Below are positions 33,658 through 44,690 of a stretch of DNA of 64,000 nucleotides, one piece after another. The stretch comes from Eutreptiella sp. 'Long Island Sound 2002' (Eukaryota > Euglenozoa > Euglenophyceae > Eutreptiales > Eutreptiaceae): assembly GCA_964036045.1 (NCBI GenBank), contig OZ038379.1:119723206-119787205 (forward strand), in the 5' to 3' direction. Position numbers and translations under genes: made by a program. The notes under the pieces were generated by a model. The model was given only the letters and a program-made list of their open reading frames with translations, searched no databases and was not told where the DNA came from. Each line of letters begins with the position of its first letter. Positions within the stretch are counted from its first letter, which is position 1.

Positions 33658-35011
33658 TTACGGTGCTACTGCAGCCACCAAATGGACCAACACGTCCTTG
33701 ACATCCAAAGAAATGTTCCTTTTCTTCAGATACTCCATCCAGACCGTGGTATACCTCGGCACAAAGCTGCTCGGAGGCTCCAACGAATCCCTGGATGCGG
33801 CGAATCCCTTCCAACGGACTTTATAAAGCCTCCCCCCAGGCGTCCCCGGGTCCGGCTTGTCCGTCAGGATCCTCTCGGCAGTGAAGTCGTCGTCCTCACC
33901 CTCGTCGTCCGAGTCCACATCGCCGTCCGTGAACTCGAAGGTGACGGGACGTCCGCTGGGATCTGGTGCTCGGGGACGAAGCTGGGTGTGGTCGCGGTCT
34001 AGGATCTTGTTATCCCCCACACGAACTGCATACACATCCTGCCCGACCTTCCGCACGATTACTCCGGCACATACCAGGACCCCTGCCGATGCCTTAACAG
34101 GACATCCTTGTGGTGCCGCTCCACCCTTACGGTGTCTTGGAGAGCATATTTCTGGACTTTTCCCTCCTTGAAGTATTTGGCCCTCTTCTCATGCTCGTCC
34201 TGAATTGCCTTGCACACCTTGGCCGCCGGGTCGTCCGCCTCAGCCATCATAGCGTTCGCATCCCGGGCCACTTTGCCATGGTTCAACCACGGGAGAGTGC
34301 GTGACACTCGATGCCGTAGGAAGAGGATACGATGGGGCGACAGTCCAGTTGGCCCCGGAAGGTCATGGTACGCCTGGAGTACACTCGTCAGCGAATTATA
34401 CCAGTTCCGGCCCGGTTCGTCAATGTGCAGCTGGCGGAACCTCTCGAACATCTGCCGCCGGGCCACCTCAGCCCGGCCATTCGACCAGCTGTGGTACGCC
34501 ACGGTCTTGGCGTGCCGAATCCCCATGTGCTTGCACATCGTCTTGTACCACGCCTCCACGAATTGACTGCCCCGATCGCTGCAGATGACAGCTGAGACAT
34601 AAAAGATCGTCAGCCAATGCCTGATCATGGCGTTGGCGACGGTCGTGGCCTGCAGACCCACTCCATGCTTGTCCTTCTTGTCCCTCTTCTTGGACTTCTT
34701 GCCCGGGACTGCCACGATATACCCGCTGTGCCTGTCCACCGCCAGGATGACACAATCATAGGTCTCCCTTTCCACGGTGACCTCCGGCATGGCAAACACA
34801 TCCATGGCCATGGACCGCATAGGGGCCTCCGGTATAGCCGTATACACCGGGTTGCCCGCCGTGGAGTGGTTGGGGCTCTTCGTGGCCCAACACACGGCGC
34901 AGTCGCTGCAGTACCTGTCCAGGATGGCGTAGTACCCCGGTGAGACCTTGAAGCGCCAGTCCAGGTCCTGCTGTATCTTGTGACGACCAGGATGCATGAG
35001 CTGGGCGTTAT
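33658..35011 (-). pseudogene. pol: Element E pol, integrase and chromodomain part
   Basis: Integrase coding resumes just after the 392-bp insertion (NAQLMHPGRHK) and keeps the three acidic residues: MDVFAM, CSDRGSQF and SNGRAEV. A one-base deletion near 34062 introduces a stop (TAA after WYVPE). The C-terminal frame 33658-34056 then carries the chromodomain, DFTAERIL ... YKVRWKGFAASRDSLEP, with the cage Trp kept (codon 33811-33813) but Leu in place of the second Trp (the W of DSWEP in C). The upstream open frame extends into the inserted repeat as far as 35273, which is artificial. Confidence 0.87.
35001..35011 (+). other. Target-site duplication of the 392-bp insertion, left copy
   Basis: CTGGGCGTTAT, repeated exactly at 35404-35414. 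One copy is present at the matching site of element C (near 24683-24693, reverse sense, one change). Confidence 0.85.
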
Positions 35012-35403
35012 CCTGGCATCCTAAGGCCTGCGCTGCTTTGGGACTCGAGGCGGAGCGTGCGACACCCAAGCGCCTCGGAACCCTAGTACCAAGAACGTGC
35101 ATGCACGCCTTGGGGACGGGATACGCCAGGAAGTCCGGTGAACCCCTAGGGTTCCGCCCGAAGGAGGGGACGTGCGCAAGCACGGGGGCACACCCTCCCG
35201 GCGAGACAAGCATGTCACGCTGGCGGCGATCAGCCCTCCTGGCGTAGCCCGGGGCCACTTTGTTGGGGGCCAACAGTCAGGTCTAGCGGGAAGTAAGCCG
35301 CCTCCCCTCTTCACGCGCGAAGCCTCTTCCTGTTCGTCACAGGGGCGACGCCAGGGGGAACCATGGGGCGCCTCTCCACGACCGAGTGCACCTACCTACC
35401 TAC
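35012..35403 (+). mobile_element. SINE-like non-autonomous repeat, copy 2, inserted in element E pol
   Basis: 392 bp between perfect 11-bp direct repeats, splitting pol between HWHNAQ and LMHPGR. The left end is CCTGGCATCCTAAGGCC and the right end is a CACCTACCTACCTAC tail. An 11-bp duplication with a simple-sequence tail and no terminal inverted repeats fits target-primed reverse transcription (SINE or truncated LINE). No convincing pol III A/B boxes were found, so the class is open. The ends are the best defined in the window after those of element C. Confidence 0.75.
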
Positions 35404-38215
35404 CTGGGCGTTATGCCAGTGATCAATGAGCTTCTTCATTCGGTTCTCTGGGACCAATAGCTTGTCCTTGAGGAATAGTTTATCCCCATCCTCGGTCAAG
35501 CCCTCGGGCCATTCGTCATCCGACGGGGCGCTCACGGCATTCCAGTACCTGCTCCAGTGCTCGGATGCCGCGTAGTCATCCGAACAGTCCTCTGTAAGCA
35601 CCGACCTGACTAGCTCTACAGAGGCCACCATCCATTGCTCGAGGGTTTCCTCTCGAATAGCTTGGACTCGGGCGCCCCGGAACTTGGCCAGGTCTGTACG
35701 GTTTGCCATCACCACAAAGCACTTGACCCCCTCTTGCTCCATGGCCTTCTCCGTCTCGATGATGCGCTTGGCCTCCTCGGTCTCCTGGGCGTCCCCATGG
35801 CTGGATATGTCCATCCATGCCTTGCCCGCGGGGTAGTCCCATCGACTGAGGCAATCTGCCACAGTGTTGTCCTTCCCCGGGACATATACGACCCTGAGGT
35901 CGAACTTGGCGAACGTCTCATGCCATCGGGCCCTCCTTGCCGCCGGTCCCGAGGGGGTGTCGACGTGCTCCTTGTGCCAGCTCTGTGAGGACTGATGGTC
36001 CGTGCAAACCACCACCGGTTGCAATCCGATGTGGCCCGACCACTTCCTGAGCGCACAAACAATGTCGTACGTCTCCTTCTCCCTCGCGGTCCAGGTCTGA
36101 CGTTGGCCCTCGGCCAGGATCCGGCTCCAGAACGCCACGGGCACGTGCGACCTGTTGTCCCGGACCTGCTCGAGGACTGCCCCTACAGCATAGTCCGACG
36201 CGTCCGTCCGTAGCACGAATCCCTTGTCTGGGTCCACCAGGAATAGCCCCAGCTGCCCCAGGAGTCGCTCCTTCAGGCGGCTGAACGCATCTCCGGCCTC
36301 AGGGGTCCAGGCAAGCTTCTTCTTGCTCCCCTTACGGCCATCGAACTTGCCCACCTGCAGCATCTTGTGCAGCGGCCCCGACAGTTCTGCATACATCCGG
36401 ACATAGCCCGAATAGTAGTTGCAGAACCCCATGAAGGATGGGAGTTCGCTGATGGTCTGGGGCTTCTCCCAGCGGTGCAGGGACGCCAGTTTCCCAGGCA
36501 TGGGACGGCGTTGCCCATGACCAACCACGTGACCGGGGAAATCCACTTCCTTCACGAAGAGTGAGGCTTTGGTGGGCTTGCACACCATGTTGTGCTTGTC
36601 CAGCTCGCTGAGCACTCGGAGCAGATCCTTCTCATGCGCTTTGATGAGCTCGTCCTCAGTCATGTCCTCCGTGCCGGACCCGATGATGATGTCGTCCACA
36701 AAGGGGTCGGCACAGTCCCGGACAGGACCGAGTAGGTCCTCCATCATGCGCTGGAAAGCGGCATTGCCATTCTTGGCGCCCATGGGCACCACCTTCCACT
36801 GCATGGGCCCCAGCGGCGTCAACATCGCTGTGCAGGGCCTGGAGTCCGGGTGTAGCGGCATCTGGTGATAGCCGTGTTTCAGGTCTAACACCGTGAAGAT
36901 CCGCTTTTTCTGTTTTTTTTGGAGGATGGTGTCGATCAGAGGAAGCGAGTACGAGTTGTGCTCGGTCTGCTCGTTCAAACCTCTGTAATCAACCACTAAC
37001 CTCCACTCGCCCTTCTCCTTCTTGGGCACCATAAAGGCTGGGCTGGCCCACTCACTGTCGGAGGGTTCGATCCAGCCCCGCTCAGCAAACTCGGCCAACA
37101 ACTTCTTCATGGCCTCGGCCCGATCGCCCTGAAGTTGGTACTCCCGCTGACGATAGATCTTGGGATTTGGCTTCAGCTTGATCCTCGCTGTGCCAAACTT
37201 CCCACGATCTGGAGGGTTCTTGTTGGCGAAGCCGCTGAATAGCCGCGGATAGGCATTGATCAGCCTCTCCTTCAGCTCGGCGACCTTCGGGTTCTCCTGG
37301 GCCTCCTCAGCCGCTTGCTTCAGTATCGATACAACCAACCGCACTGCGGTATAGGCCTCTTCTGGGTCCGAATCTGACTTCTCCTCGTCCGATATGCCGT
37401 CTTCATCGTCGTGGGGCATGCTTCCCAGCGATAATCTTCGGAAATTTGCGGCATCGGCCTGGTTCTTGTCGCTATCGGCCCCCATTCTTGGGAAATCCCA
37501 CGTCGGCGGGTCCGACCCAACCGGACCATCATATAGGTCCGCGATGTGATCCATGACCCTCGCCTTGAACTCATCCTTCTCGTACTTGCCGGTGACCAAC
37601 ATCTTGTCATCCCACCAATGCGGAGATGTGACCATGGCCCGCCCCTTCTTGGCTGCCACACGGTCGTGCATCCCCATCCGCATGTAGTTGACGACGCGGT
37701 CGATCTCGGAGTAGGACAGGATGTCAATGCCATCAATTGGCTTATCCGTCCCCTCCTTGGGCTCAAACATGACCCACATGGGCACCGCCTCAACCCTACG
37801 GATGAATGCTTCATCACCCGTGGGCTGGGCTTGCGCCCCATCCACCAGGAAAGCCTTGGTACCCCACGCTTGACCCGGGGAGGGCATTGATACACCCTTG
37901 GCGTCGATGAACAACTCCTCCTCTAGCCCGAATGAGATCTCGTTCAGGGTGATGGAGTCGAGCGTCGACTTGAGACCCTCCAGCGGACATGGGGTGGATC
38001 CGAAGCTGGTTATGACCAGAATCCCCTTCGCCCTATCCGCGACCATCTTCTCCACCGTACGTCTGGTATTGTCCAGGGAGCCACGCCAATACATGGGCCT
38101 CCACTCCTTCAAACCCCAATGCCTGTGCCAGGCTGAGTCTCCTCGATGCCAATGCCTCCTACACTTTCGAAAAAGCGGGGCATCCTGGGAAGCGAAGACG
38201 TCCGTCTCAGGGACT
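35404..38215 (-). pseudogene. pol: Element E pol, linker, reverse transcriptase and RNase H
   Basis: Open on the minus strand at 35392-38112. It ends VGR from the inserted repeat instead of continuing into integrase. Reverse transcriptase keeps both catalytic motifs (FTVLDLKHGYHQM; PFVDDIIIG). RNase H keeps LRTDASDYAVG, REKETYDIV and CTDHQS. It also carries the acidic linker EEKSDSDPEE. The upstream edge is a one-base deletion near 38215 relative to C, which separates it from the protease frame. The catalytic core is better preserved than in C. Confidence 0.88.
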
Positions 38216-39125
38216 CGGCTCCCAGCGTCTGGATCATCCTGTCATACACCTGCGGCGCCATTCCATACTCCGTGAGCTGAACTCCGCGGTCTCCTCTGGA
38301 CTTGGCACCCACAGCTTGCACCGCTCGGACGGTCTGATCCTCTTCCTCAGCATTCCATTGGGATGATCCGCATGCATAGTCCGCGGACAGCCATGTAAGG
38401 CATTCATCATCCTCCCGGACCAGCGTTGGACGATGGGGAAGGGCTCCAATGGCGTTTCCCACCATGAAGTCATACCCCATGATCATATCCCAATCTGTAA
38501 TGCCGGCCACACAGAAGTTCCCGGATAGAGTGCTTCTCTTCGCCAAATCAGGGCGGTTCAAGCGCTCATGCTCCCAGAATTCCATACTGATAGTGGCCTC
38601 ATGGGTGCCACCACCCATAATCTCTCCATTGGCCACCTTCAGGCGTACCGGTCTACGGCTGGGCTGCAGGGATTCCTCCTAGAACATTCCTCTCCGGACC
38701 AGGCTCACCTGGGCACCCGTATCCACCAAAACATCCACCACCAACTCCTCTTGTACGCACCGTACACGCACCTTCAAGTGCAACTGCCGCTCGTCACCAT
38801 GCGGTGTATGGACGAATCTCACGGCATGCAACTCTAGCACATCCGGGTGCATCAGGACTTCGAGGGTATGGTCACGGATGGTGTAGATCTTGGGCTGGTC
38901 CTGCCCGTCCACGGGCCTCTTCGTGGTCGCTCCTTCCTTCTTGCCAAGTCTCTTGCCCACATTAACTTCCCTTGGCAGGGCGCTCCAGGGGTTTGGAGTG
39001 GCGAAACTCAGTGGTTTTGGCTCTTCTGGAGCCTTCTTCGGCACCCGATGTGCCTTCGCCTTCTCTGGGATTCCACTGATTTTCGGAGGAGAGACCTCCC
39101 AGGTCCCGGTCCCGTGGGGGCTCCT
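38216..39125 (-). pseudogene. pol: Element E pol, protease part
   Basis: Two open pieces in one frame (38679-39044 and 38109-38636), separated by TAG at 38679-38681 where C has AGG. The active site VLVDTGAQVSLVRR lies in the upstream piece. It is in frame with the gag stop at 39126-39128, with 27 codons between the stop and the GTG at 39044 and no other stop. Confidence 0.83.
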
Positions 39126-39128
39126 CTA
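39126..39128 (-). other. Gag TAG stop, candidate readthrough site (element E)
   Basis: GTC-type codon, then TAG AGG AGC CCC on the minus strand, as in C. The first hairpin after the stop is weakened (GTGGG is CCGGG here); the second (GGAGG, loop TCTCT, CCTCC) is kept. Confidence 0.68.
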
Positions 39129-41276
39129 GACATGGCCTGCCGCAGCTCCCTCCTGCTGCGATCCGCTGGGACTTTGTCCACCACGTTGCTGGGCTTTCAG
39201 TTCCTCCAACGTCCTCAACATGTCCTCAGCAACCTCCTCGATCGACCTCACGCGTCGGTCTGGACCGGGTCCTCCACCATAGCCTTTTCCTCCGACTTTC
39301 CCTTGGCCCTTTCCTTGGCCTTTTCCACCGTCTCCGCCCTTTGCCTTCCAATCGGCAGTTCGTTGCTCCTTGGGCTTCCTGTCGGGATGGGCGGCTAAGT
39401 AGGTCTTCTTGTCCTCCTCATATACCTTGCAATGCCGGTGGTCATCTGCATGGTTGTTTCCCTTGCCGTAGCAGACCCAGCAACCCGTGTGCTGCGATCT
39501 GTACTCGCGGAACGAGAGCGGCGGGTTCCCGAACCTCCGTGGTTCTCTGCGGTTCTTGGTCCTGGGGTCCAGGGGGTTCCACCTGAACTTGTCCTGCCCA
39601 TTCTCCTTCATGTTGTGCGCTACGAACGCGAAGAAGTGGGCTTCTTCATGATCCTCCGGGGTGGTCACGGTCCAGAGATCTTGGCCGCTTCCACTCCCTT
39701 CCTCCGCGGTGCCGACCGTGTCCCCCTTGACCTCTCGCTAGTGGTGATCTTCTCGCTGACCTCGATGTCCTTGGCCTTGTCGATCCTGCACGTGGGCCTC
39801 GTTCCTGGCGTTGAGCTTCAGCTCCACCGTGATGTACTTCACGATCTCGTCCAGGCTCATGCAGGCGAAGATGACTTGCATCCTCAGCGGTTCTCCGCGC
39901 CTCCACTCCATGTTGTTGAGGCGCATCAGCCTTTGCCCCATGGTGTCGCCAAATACCTCCACGTAGACGGCGTTCTTCAACCCCAACATTCGGCTTGGCT
40001 CGCCGAGGTTTCGCCGGAAAAACTCCATAATTCTGGCGTGGGTGTCCTCTGATGCCATGATCCGTACGGCCACGCGCTTCTTTCCTCTCTTCTTCTCCTC
40101 ATCCTCCACTCTTCTCTTCAAGTGCCCGGCGAGGACGTCCTTCAGCAGGTGTCGGATCTCGCTGGCTTCATTCCAGTCCTCCACCAGCTTGAGGCTTCTT
40201 CGGTACTTGCGGATGTACCGATTCCATTCTCGGACCCTCAGTTCCCCGCGCTCCAGCGGCAGCGGAATGGACCACAAATCCTCCAACTTCTGGTTGGGGG
40301 CGTCCACTCGCTCTTCGTCCTCCAGCCACTGGAGGCAGGCCTGCTCCGTCTGGATCACTCCCTGGCGGATCTGATCCCTGAGCTCCTCCTTCAGGTCCTG
40401 CGCCAGCCTGTGTGGGAATGTCCGACATACCCACTTGTCCCTTGGCGCTCCCCTCATCTCGCCGACGACCTCCTTGGCGAAGTCCTCCCAATCCAGGATG
40501 AAGTCATCAAGGTTGGAGAGGTTGCCATCGTAGTAGGGGATTTTGATTCCCCTGAGGTTGTCAATCCTGATGGCGTCTCTGACGTCCGCAGCCACCACTC
40601 CACCGAGACGGATACCACCTGTGGCCGGGGGGTGTGAGTACACTCCCCGTACATCCCTCTCCTCCATGGAGTGTGGTCCAGTTGGGCCTGAACCCATGGG
40701 GTTTGGAATGCGGGAAGGACTTGCTCCACCGGTTCTCCATATCCCCGTAGTGGGGTCCTTCACCCACAGGTTTCCGCCTGGATGGCCTCGACCATGTCCG
40801 TCGGCGCTTCCCATGGTTCACCCCTGCATGGTCTGGCTCTGGATCTCCTCTTCCGCATAAACTGCATGGGCAGTCGTGGTGGTCGGTGGGTCCTGGGCGG
40901 CATGGGACATCTGTACAATCAGGCTCCTCAGGTCCGTGGTTGCGTGCCCTTCCTGCCTGGACCCAGCCGGTGCCGTGTGTTCCCCGAGCATTGTGGATTC
41001 GCTGAACATGGGAACAAACGGCAGCGCACCTGGGTCAACACGCGGAGGCGCGTAAGGTGCCTCTGCAGGGCCGCCCATGGGTTTATCCATGGCGCTCCTG
41101 AGGGTCTTAACCCGCTCCACCAGCCCTGCCGCTGCCGGCTTTGCCGGGAGCTCCGGACCCGAGGTGAGGGGTTGTAACTCCTCTAGCCTTTCATGTCCTC
41201 CACAAGGTGGAGGAGGCTGTCCACCACTCGCTGCTGCTTCTGCAGGGCGAGCTCCAGATTCTCCCGGTACCGGTCC
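39126..41276 (-). pseudogene. gag: Element E gag, downstream part
   Basis: Capsid-like and zinc-knuckle half of Gag. The open pieces 40818-41384, 39738-40814 and 39126-39668 share one frame and are separated by TGA at 40818-40820 (CGA in C) and TAG at 39738-39740. It carries IPYYDGNLSNLDDF and the knuckle CWVCYGKGNNHADDHRHC, with the same C-x2-C-x10-H-x2-C spacing. A deletion of about 13 bases near 41190 shifts the frame against the N-terminal part. The upstream edge is the insertion point of element B. Confidence 0.85.
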
Positions 41277-44200
41277 TGAAGCGGTACCCAGAACCCCATG
41301 GCTAGGGTAGGGCATACAACCGGTCTCCGGTCCACTAACCTCATGTACGGAAGGGAAGACCGGTCTCCGGTCCACTAACCCCATGTACAGAAGGCGCCCG
41401 TTGACGCCTGGTGCGAGCCCGGCGGGAGCGTGTTCCGTGCCGTAAAGCCCCGCATCGGCAACCGATGCACCGCCAGCGGAGATTTATATATCAGAATATC
41501 AGGAATCAACAGGGTTTTGTTTTTATGTTGTCTCCGTCAATTTTTACGCTTCCGTTCAGATATTCACTGCTTGGCAGCTGGCGGTTAGCTCGCGACTTTA
41601 GCGTAACCGCCAGTTTAACTGTTATATACAGATATTTTAGCGCAAATCGTGACGAAGACTCTAAAGTCTTCAGGAATTGCATTGATGCATCCGCAATTTT
41701 CACATTCTACACTCGCAACCTTAATCCGAATTTTTCAGGATGTCGAAATCGGATTTTCGACTTCGACATCCCCGCACTTGATTTGACCTCTTTCGAGTGG
41801 ACCTAAGTGCTTCCCTATGCACGAATCAACTTTCCTTTTGTCTTGCCCTCCATTTGTCTTAGAGATATGGGCAAAACAAAGTTGATTCGTGAGGCCACTT
41901 GTGAGGGTCATATCTCGTGCCGCTTGCGAGGAATGACAATAAGAAAACGTGGGATGTATTCACAATACTCCCAACGTAATTGAGAAAGCATTATACGCCT
42001 TGCGTTTCCACACGTGTGCGCTAGCGGAATGGATCATGGTCGAGGGGGTAGAGTTTGCGTTCTAACTCTTTGGCCATGATATTGCGTGTGTTAAGATAAC
42101 TTTCGAGTGTAGCGCGCGAGTGTTGGTGTTGCATAGGAACTCTCCTTGAGTTCCTATGAGCGATTGACACAAAGTTATGCCCTTGGAGGGGCATGACATA
42201 TCGTGGGGGGAGCTACCTTTTTGGGCAATATGTGGTATGTGCCATGTGTTGTGTTGCGTGCCCATTTGGCGGGTCCATCGCTCCAAGCCAAACCCGCCAA
42301 TGGACCTCATATTGTGCAAGCCCCTCCTCCTTTAAATTCCTCACGATCAATTGCAAGCCTAACCTTCGTGAAGAGAAACTTGTGTGGCGATCCCGAAGCG
42401 ATGCGTTGGGAGCAACGTGTGTGTTTTGCAATTTTCCATAATTTCATGTGCCCACTTGGGAAGTAGCGCTCGTGACCTTTCAAAGCGCCCCAAGTGGAGC
42501 ACATATGTGGAATCGGAGGTCATTGGCGTCAAGTCATTATGTTTTGAAGGATTAGTTGATTGCACGATCGAAGCCGAATATATTATAATATAATTGTGCA
42601 CCTTTCAAGGCACTTTTGTGTATCCTTGTGCCAATTTTGCCGTTTTTTGGCCCGTCATGATGTCAAATGGCGACCGTGTATTTCAACGTTGCGCTCAATT
42701 GACATCATGACCCAAGTATGATATGAGGGTACATACTTTGGTGCCCAACATATCTTGGACCCAGCGAATAACTCCTCTTGCGCTTGGCGTACCGTGGCCG
42801 CCATGTTGGCGATTTGGGACCATCCCAAATCATGGGCTCACTTGGCGACCCTGCCATTCCCAAGACCGGAGGAGTTGGGCGACGCTCAAAAGATATGTTG
42901 GACACACATGACTTGATACCTATCCCATGGCACACTCCGGTCCAAGTCGGGCATGTGCCTCATTTGCCCCAACCATGAGTGTGCGCATTTTTGGCCATTT
43001 TGAGCAATTTTCCACTTTTTCTGCCCGCCGTGCACTATGTTGAGGCCACCCGTGCACGCCGTACCCATGGACCAATGGACCATATATGACATGGGTGATA
43101 TGCATATTCGTCCCCATGGTTCACACACCACGTGGGCGAAGCGGAGCAACCTTCGTTAAGGTGCTAGCCCAAAGTGAGTGTGGGCAATTTTGCCATTTTG
43201 GCATTTGTGGACCCGATCTGGATTGTCACCACGCCAGGTGGAATTGAGATCTTTGAGAGCCAAGTGCATGGGAGTCTTCGTTGGACTCCCGGTGGATCGC
43301 GTCTGGAATGGCGGATCCGATCTCCAAGCCGGCGTGGAGATATACCATTAGGAGCACCTCCGAATTTTGGCTCATTTCGGCAGCCAAAATGATCCCATTT
43401 TGAGACCCCAATTTCACCCCTCCGTGTGGTCAATTGGCGGCCCCATATCTCTATGCCCACAGGCAGCCTGGACCGAATTTCAAGTTGTACACTCAGATAA
43501 AAGTCCTAGGTCCCGCCTCCCGCCCTGTGAGCCATTGGCCTTGCCCTGGCCGGGCGAGCCACGCGTGGGAATGACGCCAATTTTGGTAAAATCGGCATCA
43601 TGACCCCACTTGACGAACCGGTGGTGCCCTGATGCCGGGACCTCAGAGGAAACCAGGTTGGGTGAGGGCTCCAGGGAGTTTGGGTTCGAAGAACATAGGG
43701 TCAGTTGCCTCGTCCCTACCTCTGGCTCGGAGGTCAATTTTGGAGATTTTTGAGCTAATATCAGTTTGGGCTGAAACAGCCCATTTTCAGCTACCAACTC
43801 CTAGGGGATAATGGGGGGGCCATTCCTCTGGCTCAGAGTGGAGTTGGAACCTGCCGTTGAGGGAGCATGGGAAGCTACTGTGGGTCGAAATTGGGTCCCC
43901 TTGGACTCCAGGAACTCGCCTGTGGCTGGGCGGGACACCCCCCCTATTGGCAGGGTTTCAGGGTCCGGACTGAGCAGGGCATGGGTTGTGTTTGAGCCCC
44001 CGCCCCCACCAGCCACTGAGAGGGTCGGACCTGGGATTGAGATATGAGTTGGGACTGAGTGTCTATTGTCCTGTGATGCACATACCCCAATCCAGTCTTA
44101 ACCCCATGTGTACATATCCTGATGTGTTGCTGTACATACTTTTGTTCCCTTGTTTCAGAGTGGCAAGGATCCTGAAACGCTTTGTCACATGACACGAGCG

Positions 44201-44289
44201 TATTGATGTCCTTGTGAGCGTAGTGCTTTGCCTGCCTGCTCACCCGTGCGTGTCACCGCAGCGTCCCGTGGCCGGCCCCCCACGGGAAC
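41277..44289 (+). repeat. Element B 5' LTR (3013 bp)
   Basis: TGAAGCGGTACCC to CCCACGGGAAC, matching 55414-58431 and, in reverse, 12370-15195. A 40-bp direct duplication (41319-41358 and 41359-41398, each starting ACCGGTCTCCGGTCC) is absent from A. TATA-like site at 41483-41491. The LTR ORF (41411-41806) is stopped by a TAA where the 3' LTR has TAC. Confidence 0.93.
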
Positions 44290-44690
44290 GCGTCAAAAGC
44301 GTTCCACCGCCGCGGGGTTACCCATCCCTCGCGTGCCACTCGGGGCCACCAACCCCGAGCAGCGCGGCGCAGCAGCTCGCAGCTCGCAGCTCGCAGCGCA
44401 GGGCAGCAGCTCCCAGCGCAGCGCAGCGGCTCGCAGCGCCGCCCAGCGACAGCGCTGAGTTCGTCACGGACCCCGCAGCGCCGTCCAGAGCATCGCCCTG
44501 ACCGCGCCGCGACCGTGAAGGAGGTGGACAGACCAGGACTCCCTCATCAGCGAGTCGTATCGGCCGACCAGCAAGGCTGCACACCCAGTTGCGTCAACCA
44601 CCTCCACAACCACCGGCTGACCAGCACCAGCCGCACTCCCAGTCCAGTGCTACATCACCCACCTCAACAACCACCCAATCGAGAGCATCG
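44290..44690 (+). other. Element B 5' leader
   Basis: About 400 bp before the likely gag ATG (44691). The LTR edge forms a perfect hairpin, GGAACGC-GTCAAAA-GCGTTCC (44283-44303). A GCAGCTCGCAGC-type short-repeat run lies at about 44370-44450. No tRNA-complementary primer site of the family II type is seen. Confidence 0.6.

Noticed and set aside
35012-35273. N-terminal extension of the integrase frame of E (MAPNKVAPGYARR...)
   Set aside because: It is the reverse translation of the inserted 392-bp repeat; the same string appears antisense at 29721-30112.
35012-35403. Mutator-like DNA transposon (because of the 11-bp duplication)
   Set aside because: The ends are not inverted repeats of each other, and the right end is a CTAC simple repeat.
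41273-41280. CCTG as a 4-bp target duplication of element B
   Set aside because: It would place the LTR start at AAGCGG, but TG precedes this in all four copies, including the internal 3' LTR junctions after the polypurine tract, so TG belongs to the LTR.
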